From positions 49,493,001-49,557,000 of the forward strand of contig NC_091256.1 of assembly GCF_042477335.2 (NCBI RefSeq): DNA of 64,000 nucleotides, given 5' to 3'. The stretch comes from Ovis canadensis (taxonomy: Eukaryota > Chordata > Mammalia > Artiodactyla > Bovidae). This document shows positions 1-11,237 of this stretch, piece after piece. Positions within the stretch are counted from its first letter, which is position 1. Each line of letters opens with the position of its first letter. Both the position numbers and the translations under genes were made by a program. Below the pieces are notes generated by a model. It was given only the letters and a program-made list of their open reading frames with translations, was not told the DNA's origin and searched no databases.

Positions 1-289
1 GGAGCTAACTCTATCAGGTGTGGTGTATTCATTCAGCAGAAAACTAGGCAGCAGTCAGAATTAATAAATCAGATATATTCAGCTGTATGGTAAGCTCTTA
101 AGACATAGCATCTATCAAGAAGCAGGTAAAAAACAGAGTAAAACTGATAGTACTGTAACCATGTAAATTTAAAACACTCTAAATAATATTTAAGTCTCAA
201 GCATACTGGCGGATGCCAATGAGAGACATAAAAGTAATGAGAATGGAGATCAGGAATTAAGAGGAAAAAATGAAGTCCCAGTGTAGACC
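1..289. other. No recognised feature
   Basis: AT-rich sequence with no open frame or repeat that I recognise. Confidence 0.5.
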
Positions 290-358
290 TAAAATGACTG
301 TGATTGATGCCATTCTTTCAGTTGCTTAGGGGAAAAACAAACAAAACAAACTTGGAAA

Positions 359-665
359 TGTTAAAAATAACCAAACAATAAGTCTGAGGTGAATCTAATG
401 CCTGGATAGCCTCTGTAAGCAAACCTAATCAAGAGTCAATCTTGTAAATGCCTCAGGGCTAAGAAGAACAACCAATCACAAACTGCCAACTAGCTGTTTC
501 CCAAACAATACATCCCTTAAGTTAAAGTCATTCAAACCATTCCCTTGCTTTGCTTCCTTGTTTCCTCTATAAAAAACCTTGCCCCTAACCACTCCCAGTT
601 TGGCACTACCTGATTAAAATCAGTGCTTGCTCAGATAAACATAAATATTTTAATATGTCATAGTT
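359..665 (+). mobile_element. Solo ERV LTR remnant (class I-like)
   Basis: The segment begins with TG, carries a CAAT-type stretch near 473, a TATA-like 'tataaaaaac' near 568 and a polyadenylation-like 'gataaacataaat' near 635, as in an LTR. It interrupts an L2 copy. No internal retroviral sequence is present. The family name and the exact 3' edge are uncertain. Confidence 0.5.
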
Positions 666-676
666 TATCTTTTAAC

Positions 677-793
677 AGAAAGTGAAGTCGTTCAGTCGTG
701 CCTGACTCTTTGTGACCCCAAGGACCGTAGCCTTGACCAAGCTCCTCCGTCCATGGGATTTTCTAGGCAAGAGTACTGGAGTGGGTTGCCGTT
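677..793 (-). mobile_element. Bov-tA SINE, 3' part
   Basis: This is the reverse complement of the Bov-tA body ('gtgggttgcc', 'tgactctttgtgacccc'). The tRNA-derived head is missing. It lies between the ERV LTR and the continuation of the L2. Confidence 0.85.
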
Positions 794-1414
794 TATCCCT
801 GATTTCCTTCATTCTCTCACACATCCAATCCTTTAATAAATCCCTTATTTTCCAAATTTATGCAGAATCCAATAATTTGTCATTCTTTCCATCAATAGCA
901 CCCTGGGCTTAGTCACCATCACCTCCCAGCTAATTTTGGCAACAGTCTCTTAACTAGTCTCTTTGCTTTTGCATCTGATGGCCTTTGGTCTGTTTTCACC
1001 ATGGCAACCAGAATGACCCAATTAAACAAGTCAGATCACATCAGTCTCTGCTCAAGATCCTCTGATTTTCCATTTCACTCAGAATGAAAAAGCAAAGTCC
1101 TAATGATGCACAAGATCACATGAGCTGGATGCCCCCCCCCCCACACCACTCATACATCTCTGCTTCTTTCGCCATATCTCCTAACCTCTCCCCTTGGCCA
1201 CTCTCTAATGCCACACTGGCCTCCAGCTATTCTAGTACATACCAAGCACACCCTTTATTTAGGGCCCTTGTAGGTAGGTGTTTATCCTGCTTCCTGGAAT
1301 GATCTTTCTTTAGAGTTACAAACAACTCATGCCCTCACCTCTTTCAGATCTTTATTTAGAAGTCTTAGTGAAACCTTCTCCAACCACACTATTTAAAACT
1401 TCAGCCCTCAAGTG

Positions 1415-1740
1415 AACAAAATATTTGAACAAAGTGAGCAAAAGATCTGAACAGACAACTTTCCAAAGAAGAAACACAAATGGCACACAAGAAAATGAAA
1501 AGATGCTCAACATCATATGTCAAAAAGGAAATGCAGATTAAAACAGTGAGATACTATGAGACACCCGCTAAAATCCTAAAAAACTACCACCACCAAATGC
1601 TGGTGAGGAATAAGAACTCTCATTCATTGCTGGTGGAAATGTAAGATGGTACAGCCATTTCTAAGTGAAATAAGCTAGTTTGAAAAGACTACATATGGCA
1701 TGATTCTAACTGTACATCATTCTGGTAAAAGCAAATAATC
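1415..1740 (+). mobile_element. L1 ORF2 3' end fragment
   Basis: The text matches the familiar end of L1 ORF2 in sense orientation ('aaagatgctcaacatcat', 'gctggtggaaatgtaa'), followed after a gap by 'agtgaaataagctag'. It is diverged, with no usable frame. Confidence 0.7.
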
Positions 1741-1840
1741 TGTAGTTGTCGGAGGTTAAAGGGTATCTGACACAGCACCCCACCTCACCCACCCACTTAC
1801 ACACAAAGGTAAGTTCCACTAGACCAGGAAATTTAAGTTC

Positions 1841-2053
1841 TGTGCTGTGCTTAGTCACTTTGTTGTGTCTGACTCCTTGTGACCCCATGGACTGCAGCCC
1901 GCCAGGTTCCCTTGTCCATGGGAATTCTCTAGGCAAGAATACTAGAGTGGGCTGCCATGCCCTCCTCCAGGGGCTCTTCCCAACCCAGGGATCAAACTCA
2001 GGTCTCCCACATTGCAGGTGGGCTCTTTACTGTCTGAGCCACGAGGGAAGCCC
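1841..2053 (-). mobile_element. Bov-tA SINE, full length
   Basis: The reverse complement of a complete Bov-tA: the BovB-derived body comes first and the tRNA-derived head ends at 'gagccacgagggaagccc'. Degraded polymerase III box remnants are visible in the head. Confidence 0.9.
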
Positions 2054-2402
2054 ATTATTTTGATACAACTTAAATTTATAGAAAAGTTTCAAGAATAGAT
2101 TGAGAAATTCCAGTTTATTATTTAGCAAATTTCACCAGTTATTTATATTTATCCCTTTGATCCCATTGTCTTCACCTTTCTCTTGCTCTCGCTCACATAT
2201 GTGCATCTATATAAATATTTATATGCATATATACATTTAAATAATACACTCTATATGATATATAGGAAATACATGATAAATATATATTTAGCTATATATC
2301 ATGTGTTCGTTATATATATTTTATATACATATATAGAACTATAATACATAGAAGTACCCAAACCTCAAAACTAAACATTTATATAATACTATTATCTAAT
2401 TC

Positions 2403-3950
2403 TGTCTTTTCATACAGTTCATGAGGTTCTGCTGCTGCTGTAGTTGCTTCAGTGGTGTCCAACTCTGTGCGACCCCATAGACGGCAGCCCACCAGGCTCC
2501 TCCATCCCAGGGATTCTCTAGGCAAGAACACTGGAGGGTTCAACACTGGGTTGCCATTTCCTTCTCCAATGCATGAAAGTGAAAAGTGAAAGTGAAGTTG
2601 CTCAGTCCTGTCGGACTCTTTGAGACCCCATGGACTGTAGCCTACCAGGCTCCTCCATCCATGGGATTTTCCAGGCACGAGTACTGGAGTGGGTTGCCAT
2701 TTCCTTCTCCATCATGAGGTTCTCATGGCAAATATATTGGGGTGGTTTGCCATTCCCCCTCCAGCAGATCACAATTTGTCAGAACTCTCCACTATGACCT
2801 GTCCATCTTGGGAGGCCCTACCCAGCACAGTTCATAGCTTCATTGAGTTACCCAAGTCCCTTTGTCACAATAAGGTAGTGATCCATGAAGGGGTTTATGG
2901 ATCATAACAAACTGTGGAAAGCTCCTACAGAGATAGGAATACCAGACCATCTTACCTGCCTTCTGAGAAACCTGTATGTGGGTCAAGAAGCAGCAGTTAG
3001 AACCCTTTATGGAACAACTGATTGGTTCAGGATTGAGAAAGGAGAACAACAAGGCTGTCTGCCGTCACCCTGCTTGTTTAACCTATACACTGAGCAAATC
3101 ATGAGAAATGCTGGGCTGGATGAGTTACAAGATGGAATCAAGATAGGCGGAACAAACATCAACCACCTCAGATATGCAGATGATAACACTCTAATGGCAG
3201 AAAACAAAGAGAAATTAAAAGAGCCTCTTGATGAGGGTGAAGGAGGAGAGTGAAAGAGCCGACTTAAAACTAAATATTAAAAAAACTAAGATCATGGCAT
3301 CTGGCCCCATTACACCCACAGCAAATAGAGGGGGTAAAAGGTGGAAGTAGTGACAGATTTCCTTTTCTTGGGCTCTAAAATCACTGCAGATGGTGAATGC
3401 AGCCATGAAATCAGAAGACAACTGCTTCTTGGCAGGAAAGCTATGATAAACCTAGACAGTGTGTTGAAAAGCAGACATTACTCTGCTGACAAAGGTCCAT
3501 ATAGTCAAGGTTATGGTATTCCCAGTGGTCACATATGGCTGTGAGAGATGGACTGTAAACAGGCAGAGTGCCAAAGAACTGATGTCTTCAAACTGTGGTG
3601 CTGGAAAAGACTCCTGAGAGTCCCCTGGACAGGATGATCAAACCAGTCAATCCTAAGGGAAATCAATTCTGAATATTCATTGGAAGGACTGATGCTGAAG
3701 CCAAAGCTCCACTATTTTGATCACCTGAGATGAACATCAACTCATGGGGAAAAGTCCCTGATGCTGGGAAAGATTGAGGGCAGAAGGAGAATAGGGTGCC
3801 AGAGGATGAGATAGCTGAATGGCATCACCGATGCAATGGACATGAACTTGGGCAAACTCCGGGAGATGGTGAGGGACAGGGAAGACTGGCATGCTGCAGC
3901 CCATGGGACTGCAGAGAGTCAGACATGACTGGGCGACGGAACAACAATTG
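2403..3950 (+). mobile_element. BovB LINE, internally deleted, hosting Bov-A2
   Basis: BovB in sense orientation. Part of its 5' region is present (2403-2430 and 2713 to about 2897, with 'gaggttctcatggca'), joined abruptly to the reverse-transcriptase region (from about 2898), so more than a kilobase of consensus is missing. An open frame at 2885-3253 (122 codons) covers the RT core, and the catalytic YADD is at 3173-3184. Downstream the frame is broken. The 3' end 'gcgacggaacaacaattg' is close to the canonical tail. Flanked by the tctaattc duplication. Confidence 0.9.
2431..2712 (-). mobile_element. Bov-A2 SINE (dimer) inside BovB
   Basis: The reverse complement of a complete Bov-A2: the (gct)n end at 2431, two BovA monomers, and the linker 'gaaagtgaaaagtgaaag' between them. 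A perfect 11-bp duplication, catgaggttct, lies at 2420-2430 and 2713-2723. This proves insertion into the BovB 5' region. Confidence 0.95.
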
Positions 3951-4319
3951 TCTAATTCACAGTCCATATTCAAGTAGCATCAATTATTCCAATACTGTTT
4001 TCTATAATTATTTTTTCCTAATCCAGGACTCAATCCAGGTTTACGCATTGCATTTAGTAGTCATGTAGCTTTAGCCCCCTTTAATCTGGAACTTAAAAAA
4101 AAGCTCCTCAGTCTTTTTTTTTTTTTTTCTGCCTTTCTTTCCCTCGACATCTCCTAACAGCTCAGGCCACTTATTTTGTAGTTGTCCTGCATCTAGTTCC
4201 TCATGATCAGACTCAGATTGTGGGATTTTGGTGGGAATACTGCAGAAGCGATGTGTCCTCAGAGACAAAAGATGTTGGTCTGTCCCAAAGTTACCAATGT
4301 TATCTCCTGCTTTGTAGAT

Positions 4320-4402
4320 TCCATTCACAGCTGTATTTCCAAAGCCTAGGATGGTGCCTGACACAGAGAGACTCAAAAAGAACATGCTGAACAAATGACT
4401 AA
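4320..4402 (+). mobile_element. L2/MIR 3' end fragment
   Basis: The motif order 'cctaggatggtgcctgacaca' then 'atgctgaacaaatga' is the typical end of an L2 or MIR copy. Purine-rich sequence follows. Confidence 0.5.
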
Positions 4403-6394
4403 ATGATTTCAATGCTGTGGAGTTGAGAAGACAAAGCAGGAAGCAGAAGAGAGAAGAAGGGAGGAAAAGAAGAAGGAGGTGGGAGGGAAGCTGTACACTT
4501 ACGGAGTAGATCATCAGTCTGCACATTTTAGGTTCATAATTATTCCAATGATTTCTAAGACATTTGTATTAACAATCATACCACCAAAATTATGAGATTT
4601 CCATACTCATTATACTCTTCCTAGTATACCAAACATATTTTCTAATTATTTCATAATGATTCTGTTATAATAAGCAATCTATCTCTTATATAAATATAAT
4701 TTACTATTTACCTCAAGACATCTCTAATTTGATTTGTCTTGCAATTATAAAACCAACAGTGAAAAAGCAAAGATTACATGTTCAAGCCATGTGCTAATGG
4801 TATTGAAGGACATGACACAATTTCAAAAAAGTTAATTTTATTAATTTTTATTGACTAAAGAAGCAGCAGTCAATTTTGATCAGTTCAATGTCCACCAGCA
4901 CTTACAAATAAGTGAAAATAAAAACTGTATGAACCATTTTTTAAAAAATCATATTTTAAAAGCTATGTTGAAAGTGAAATTTTTAAGCTTGATTTTTAAC
5001 TATCAACATAATTAATAGGTTTTAGTCTGTGTAAAGGATTCTTTTACTCTTCTGATTTTTAAAAAAAATTGACTGAAAAACTTTAATCATCTCTGCTGTC
5101 AACAGCTTTTCCTAGGTCCCCTCAATGGGGAAAGAAAAAAAAAAGTCCTTATAAACAAGTCTGTGAAGTAGTCCTAAAGTAGTTTTCAGGCTAATTGCTT
5201 CAGTCCATCAAGGACAGAAATTTGTGTAGAGTTATTTCCCTTATGCCTTTGGGACTTTATGATATAAACAGATAATGACACACTCACCAGACAATACTTA
5301 GCTGAATAATAGGTATGCTTTCTCTTATTTCTAAATTCTTTCATAAGAAAAATGAAATTCTTTGTTTGACATAAAATTGAACACCATAAAAGTGAAGTCT
5401 ACTGGCTAATCTGGATTAAAAATTTGGATATAGTTTCCTATTTTCTAAATGTTTCTTCAGAAAGGGAGCCAACTTGGAAGTTACACTTCTATTTTTTAAA
5501 AAATTGAAATTCCAAATATTAGACATGGACATAATTTAAAAAGGAATTTCATTCATGTTCAAAAGTCATCTAGAGAAAAAAAATCACCTATACATGAACA
5601 GTCTAGACTCAGTGGTGACATCTCACCTGATTTAATGATTTAACGCTTTGATACACACCAGTTTAATCTCTTACGCTTCTAATCTGTAGTGATGAGTCCC
5701 TTTCTAATCTTTCAGGCAGTGTTCCTGAACATTAATCATTCTTTCAACTTAAATATTTCAGAAAAGTAATTTGTGCAGAATTATCAAAAAGAAGTAAAAC
5801 ACATTCAGAGTCAGAATGACCAATGTTTCACTTCTGAAGGGGTTTGTCAAATCCCAGAGTAGCATTACACTTTTCCACTAAAGGGTATAGACATCAAGGC
5901 ACCCAATATCCAGGGATCTTTCTTTCTACATTTTCCTCAAAAAAAAAAAAAAAATTCAACCACTGCCATCCCCAGTTAGACACAACAAGCACTACCCTAA
6001 CAATTTCAGTATGCCATTTTTATATACATGCAGCCCACAGGGAGCAGTACATAATAACATCATCCACCTCCTCGCACCTCCCACTCCCTTCTGAGGAATG
6101 AAATGCTGAAGAAAGTGAACGAGTGGATAAGCCAATTTAAGAAATTGTGGGTGAAGTTAGAAACCTGCTTGAGGACGCAAAAGCTTCCAAACTGTGAGAC
6201 TTCAAAACCAATTAAAACCTTGGTGCTTATATGAAATGTCATGGCACTTAGAATCTGTACTAGCCAGTTTGCACTTAACCCTATTATTAACTGATATGGT
6301 TAGTTCTCTTTACGTATAAATCTTCATGTTTTCTCAGTCATTAAGAAAAAGGAAGATCTTACTTTGCAAAGTATTTTTTTTTCAGGAACATTTG
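4403..6394. other. No recognised gene or repeat
   Basis: About 2 kb of AT-rich sequence. It has a purine-rich patch at 4425-4495 and an A-run at 5940-5954. No convincing open frame, splice-site pair or repeat family was recognised. Confidence 0.5.
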
Positions 6395-6410
6395 TTTTTA
6401 AATTAGATTC

Positions 6411-6616
6411 TTCCCTGGTGGCTCCAACAGTTAAGAGTCTGCCTGGAATGCGGGAGACCTGGGTTCAATCCATGGGTCTGAAAGATCCCCTGGAGAAGGA
6501 AATGGCACCCCACTCCAGTATTCTTGCCTGGAAAATCCCATGGACGGAGGAGCCTGGCAGGCTAGTCCATGGGGTCGCAAAGAGTCGGACACGACTGAGT
6601 GACTTCACTTTCTCTT
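6411..6616 (+). mobile_element. Bov-tA SINE, full length
   Basis: Complete Bov-tA in sense orientation from 'ttccctggtggctcc' to 'gacttcactttctc'. A 15-bp flanking duplication with one mismatch is seen (tttgtttttaaatta before, tttgtttgtaaatta after). Confidence 0.93.
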
Positions 6617-6724
6617 TTTGTTTGTAAATTATATACATAAAACATAACTGAAATAAACTATTGAACCTACACTTTAAGGATTTTTGCAATATCTTTAATC
6701 AATCCCTATTAAGTATTTAATTAG

Positions 6725-6905
6725 GTCCACTGGGTGCTTTGTACTCACTGTCTGAAAACCTCTTTATATTTGTTCACTTGTTTATTATGTTTCTCACACC
6801 AGAATAAAAGCTCAGGAACATTTTTTTTTATCTTTTCCTCTGCTTTATCTACTGCATCTAGAACATAACAGGAGCTCAATAAATATTTGCTGAGTAAATA
6901 CAAAT
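6725..6905 (+). mobile_element. L2 LINE 3' end
   Basis: Ends with 'ggagctcaataaatatttgc' followed by 'tgagtaaat', the characteristic L2 terminus. The upstream part, with 'accagaataaaagctcagga', also fits. Confidence 0.7.
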
Positions 6906-7656
6906 GTGTCAGCAACTAATGAAATGTTTTTTCTCCCTCTAGAAAGCCACCTGAATGTCTCCCTCCTGGCCATAAAATCCCAAATTGCTTTTACCTGAGT
7001 TGCTATCACATTGATTTATGGAGTTTGAACAGCAGTTCAGTAACAACTGCTTCAGAGATACTCCCAAGACTAGAAACTGGTTACGTCATCAAGGTTTTCC
7101 CTTGGGGGACTCATAATATTCTTTTGGTGCAAATCCGAAAGATACGTAAGAGTGAGTTCAGGCTAGATGCTAACTCTTGGAAAACTTCATAAGTTTTTAA
7201 ATTATGATGTTAAAACTAAGAACCAACAGTTACTCTGACATAGACTGGATTACCTCCAGTCCAAAATATAAGCGTCAGCAGATGTACAGAGGAAGTGCTG
7301 AGCTAAGCTTGGCATTCTTGAAAGCAGAGCCAAATAGGGATTTTCCGTAGGTACAGTCAGTCCGGAAATGGACTTGGGCAATTTTAATCCATCTATCTCA
7401 CCCTCTCTCTGCCTGCTTAGAGACTCACAGAAGCAGGAGCTGCCCTGGCAGACACTGCTTAATAGGAACAATTGGTTTCTCTGCATGTAGCCTGCTCATA
7501 AGCACCAGTCCTCTCTCTTGCCATCAATGCTTCTCCTGTTCCAAACTCACCCATATTTCTGAGTGTTCCTTCTCTTCTCAGATTATCCCTGATACTATTT
7601 TTGTTTCATTTCATTCAGATGGAAATAGTAAAAACTTGCCTGATCATAAGAATATC
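6906..7656. other. No recognised feature
   Basis: Mixed-composition, apparently unique sequence. Only short open frames of no recognisable product are present. Confidence 0.5.
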
Positions 7657-7666
7657 TGAAATATTT

Positions 7667-7790
7667 TTTTAGATTTATTTATTTTAATTGGAGGCTAATT
7701 ACTTTACAATATTGTATTGGTTTTGCCATACATCAACATGAATCCACAACAAGTGTACATGCGGAGGGAGGTGGGAGAGGGGTTCAGGAT
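7667..7790 (-). mobile_element. Very short L1 insertion with 5' inversion
   Basis: Positions 7667-7761 are the reverse complement of a ruminant L1 3' end ('taattggaggctaattac'). From about 7762 to 7790 the adjoining upstream L1 text ('ggagggaggtgggagagggg') runs in the opposite orientation. A perfect 10-bp duplication tgaaatattt lies at 7657-7666 and 7791-7800. It is a single insertion event with an inverted 5' piece. Confidence 0.85.
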
Positions 7791-7822
7791 TGAAATATTT
7801 ATTTTTAAATGTAGCTTCCAAG

Positions 7823-8014
7823 TGAAACTAAAGTCACTCAGTTGTGTCTGACTCTTTATGACCCCATGGACTATAAGTCCATGGAATTCTCCAGGCCAGA
7901 ATACTGGGTGGGTAGCCTCTCCTTCTCCAGGGGATCTTCCCAATCCAGGGATCAAACCTCATTCCTCATTGCAGGCAGATTCTTTAGCAGCTGAGCCACA
8001 AGAGAAGCCCAATA
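7823..8014 (-). mobile_element. Bov-tA SINE with target duplication
   Basis: The reverse complement of Bov-tA, ending in the tRNA-like head 'gagccacaagagaagccc'. A perfect 12-bp duplication gtagcttccaag is at 7811-7822 and 8015-8026. Confidence 0.95.
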
Positions 8015-8139
8015 GTAGCTTCCAAGAGACTGCCAGAATAATTAAAGCTGTGTAAATTAGCATCCTAAACCTCCTGGAAAGCACACCCCCCAAAAAGAAA
8101 ACAATAAAAAAACATAAAAACAAATATATAATTTGTATA

Positions 8140-8460
8140 CATAGATGTTCATAGCAGCATTATCCACAGTAGCCCCAAATTGGAAATAACCCAAATATCT
8201 GTCAAAGAATGAATGGATTAACAGAATGTGGCATAGATACACAATGAAATATTCAGCCTTCAAAAGGGATGAACTTGATATGTGCTGGATGGCTCAAACA
8301 AGCCAGACACAGAAGAACAAATACTGTATGATTTCACTTATTACCCAGGGTATTCAAATTTAGAGAGACAGGAAGTAGAACAGTAGAACATCTTCCTTTG
8401 GGGCAAGAGGAAGATGGAGAATTAGTGTTTAATAGGTTAACAGAGATGAAGCCTAGGAGG
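8140..8460 (+). mobile_element. L1 3' end fragment
   Basis: Sense-strand L1 text ('tcatagcagcattatccac', 'gaatggattaacagaatgtgg', 'actgtatgatttcactta') from the end of ORF2 into the 3' UTR. It is diverged and interrupted by stops. Confidence 0.75.
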
Positions 8461-8542
8461 ATGAAAAAGTCCTGCAGTGGATAGCTGCACAGATCCTTAT
8501 AACAGAGTTCAGAAAACAGCAGGAAAAAAAATTCACTCTCTG

Positions 8543-8828
8543 GACTTCCCTGGTGGTAGAGTGGGTAACAATCTGCCTGCAAATGCAGGGAACACAGGTT
8601 CTATCCCCGGTCTGGAAAAGAGTCCACAAGCTGAGAAGAAACTAAAGCCCATGCACCGCAATTACTAAGCCCAAGTGCCAAGAGCCTGTGCTCCATAACA
8701 AAAGAAGCCACTGGAGTGAGAAGCCAGTGCAATTCAACTAGAGAATAGCCTCCATGAGCTGCAACTAGAGAAAGCCCATGTGAGGCAACAAAGACCCAGT
8801 GCAACCAACAAGTAAAAAAAAAAAAAAA
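8543..8828 (+). mobile_element. CHR SINE, long form
   Basis: Begins 'ggacttccctggtggtag', carries the B-box-like 'ggttctatcccc', continues with the 'gcaactagagaaagcccatg' body and ends in an A run at 8814-8828. A 10-bp duplication with one mismatch flanks it (tcactctctg 8533-8542, tcactttctg 8829-8838). Confidence 0.9.
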
Positions 8829-9535
8829 TCACTTTCTGTAGTTGAGGAACTCACTTTGCAGCTGAGAGGTAGTATCACTTCTTTGCAAAAAGTGTTGTGG
8901 AAATCTGGATGATCAAGGCTCTAATAGAAGCCTTCCTGGACACCGTATGGTCCAGAGAAGTAGAGGTGGAGGGACTACCCAAAAATCACACAGCTAATTC
9001 AAATCTTTGGGAGCAGTATGTTTTTGTACCAACAGAGGAGGAGAGAACCTTTGGTTATAAAGCATGAAAGGCCACCCTGACCTGCTTCTCTTGCTGTGCA
9101 ATAGTATGGAAAAAGATGGTTTAAGAAAACCTAACTCATTCATTATTAGGCAATAAAAATTTTCTGGCCCAACACTGATACATATTTTTAAAATGTAAAA
9201 CCATTACAAAGTTATCAATGGGCAAATCATACCAACTAGGAGAAAAATAGCTATCAACAAACATGAAACTGTAACCAAAATTTTCACCATTAATTTAAGA
9301 AATCTTAATGAAATAATTGCATATCTGGAAGACACTCACGAAGCAAAAAAAAAAAAAAAAGAATTCTGGAAAGAGATGATGAAACTATAATAGGAGATAA
9401 AATATGAACAGAAAGAAGTACAGAAAAAAAGTAAACCCAAAAGAGATTAGGACAATATAGAGCAACCAAAAAGAGAGTAGACACAGAAGGAAAACTAAGG
9501 ATCACAGAGTATAACAATAAGAAAAGTGAAATAAG
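8829..9535. other. No recognised gene
   Basis: A-rich sequence with a 17-base A run near 9344-9360. It may contain an old L1-like internal fragment (9220-9530), but I could not match it with confidence. Confidence 0.4.
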
Positions 9536-9536
9536 G

Positions 9537-9675
9537 CGATGTCCCTGGTGGTCCAGTGGATAGGACTCTGCTCCCAATGCGGGGGACCTAGGTTTAATCC
9601 CTGGTCAGGAAACTAGATCCCACATGTCACAACTAAGACCTGGCACAGCCAAATAAATACTGAATTATTTTTTTA
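9537..9675 (+). mobile_element. CHR SINE, short form
   Basis: The head 'gtccctggtggtccagtgga' and B-box-like 'ggtttaatccctgg' are followed by an A-rich tail. Imperfect flanks resembling aaaagtgaaataag lie on both sides. Confidence 0.88.
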
Positions 9676-10109
9676 AAAAGTAAAATAAAGATTTTAAAGG
9701 AAGCCAAATTATATAGGAAACAAGTAAAGAAGCATCAACATACACATAATTTAAAACCTTGAAGAAGAAAATCAAAATAATGTTATAAAAAATAAAGATA
9801 TCCAAGAAAACTTTATACATGGGGACATGAGTGTACATTTTGGAAGAACATACTAAATACCAGAGAAAATCAATCCAAAAAAGATGGTGATAAAAAATAG
9901 ATCAGTCAATCTAAAAAATATTATTTGAGTCAAAGTTGAGGAGTGTAACCTAGGAAGAACATCTCAGAAACCTTTGAGAACTCTGCCCATTAGAAGTCAT
10001 GGTATAGTTATGTAAGTTTTTTTGAGATGGGGGCTGTACATCAAATGATGTATTATTGACAGTTTGCATAATCCAGATTTAAGCACCATGTAAGTAATGT
10101 TATCTTTAT
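9676..10109. other. No recognised feature
   Basis: A-rich on the + strand, with no recognised gene or repeat. Confidence 0.45.
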
Positions 10110-10121
10110 GGAGATGCCTTA

Positions 10122-10826
10122 TTTTTTACAGAAAATCATTTATTTTTTATTGGAGTATAGCCACGTTTTGATAGTTTCAGGGGACAGTAAAGGGACTCAG
10201 CCATACATATACACACATATCCATTCTCCCCCAAATTCCCTCCTATCCAGTCTCCACATAACACAGAGTTCCCTGTGCTATACAGTAGGACCTTGCTGGT
10301 TAGCCATTTCAAATATAAGGCTGTTTACCTGTCTATCTCAAACCCCCTCACTATCCCTTCCCCATATTCCTCCCCTCCTCCCCCCGGCAACTGTAAGTTT
10401 GTTCTCTGAGTTTGCTTCTGTTTTGTAAGTAGCTCATTTATATCATGTCTTTTTAGATTCCACATCATACAATGTTTCTGCTTCTCTGTCTGACATACTT
10501 CATCCAGTATGACAATTTCTGGGTCCATTCATGTTGCTGAAAATGACATTTCTTTAACAGCTGTGTAATATTCTTCTTTATTCATTTTTCAGTTGGTGGG
10601 CATTTAGGTTGCTTTCATGTATTAGCTACTGTGAACAGTGCTGCAGTCAACACTCGGATGCACATATCCTTTCAGGCCATGTTTTTCTCCATATACATGC
10701 CCAGTGGGACTGCCAGGCCCTATTGCGGCTTTATTTTTAGTTTTCTTTAAGGAAACTCCATACTATTCTTCATAATGGCTGAACCAATTCACATTCCCAC
10801 CAACAATGTAGGACAGTTCCCTTCAA
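10122..10826 (-). mobile_element. L1 insertion, 5' truncated, with target duplication
   Basis: The reverse complement of a ruminant-type L1 3' UTR and ORF2 end ('cctgtgctatacagtagg', 'tccattcatgttgctg', 'ggaccttgctggtt'). A perfect 12-bp duplication ggagatgcctta is at 10110-10121 and 10827-10838. This marks one truncated insertion of about 705 bp. Confidence 0.92.
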
Positions 10827-10838
10827 GGAGATGCCTTA

Positions 10839-11237
10839 CTGATGCTAGAAGAATACTGTTCTTTATAGTTGAGCAGGTATTCCTGCCGATGGGGAAGTGA
10901 GGTTGATGTTGCTTAATATAGACATGCAGTGCACAGTGAGGGACGAGAGAAGGCCAGAGGGCAGATAAATTTTTTTTCTTGACATTTTTCTTATCTTGCT
11001 ACAAAATACAGATTTTATTTCACAAGTATATCCTAGTAAAGTTATTGGGCTGAAAATATAAATTAAAAAACTCTTTGTACAGTGAGGCAAAAGATTAAAC
11101 CATTTATAAAGGAGGAAAAAAGTCAGGGTAGCCCCAGATTACCCCACAGCAATATTCAATTCCAGAAGACATTAGAGGTTTGATTGGATACAGATTTCTT
11201 TTCTCAAGGTTGTGGCTGGATTTGATAACTCACTGAT
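10839..11237. other. No recognised feature
   Basis: Apparently unique AT-rich sequence with no supported gene. Confidence 0.45.

Larger units (their letters stand above)
290..1408 (+). mobile_element. L2 LINE remnant, interrupted
   Basis: Positions 300-357 and about 794-1408 read in order as the sense strand of the L2 3' half. This includes the pyrimidine-rich block, the stretch resembling 'gccacactggcctcc' near 1210, and the 3' section near 1340-1400 resembling 'gaaaccttctccaacca'. The element is split by an ERV LTR (359-665) and a Bov-tA SINE (677-793). It is heavily diverged and non-coding. A run of 11 C at about 1132-1142 lies inside it. Confidence 0.7.
2058..4315. mobile_element. L1M-type LINE fragment split by BovB
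   Basis: Positions 2058-2394 and 3959-4315 are two halves of one old L1M-like 3' region. The left half ends '..actattatctaattc' and the right half resumes 'tctaattcacagtccat'. The 8-bp word tctaattc occurs at 2395-2402 and 3951-3958 as a target-site duplication around the inserted BovB. The middle of the left half is very AT-rich (about 2200-2340). Family and orientation are from memory. Confidence 0.65.

Noticed and set aside
2200..2345. AT-rich patch as an origin or matrix-attachment site
   Set aside because: It is part of an old L1M 3' region, and AT richness alone is not evidence.
4071..4526. 151-codon - strand frame
   Set aside because: It runs through L1M and L2/MIR repeat text and a poly(T) stretch, and has low-complexity composition.
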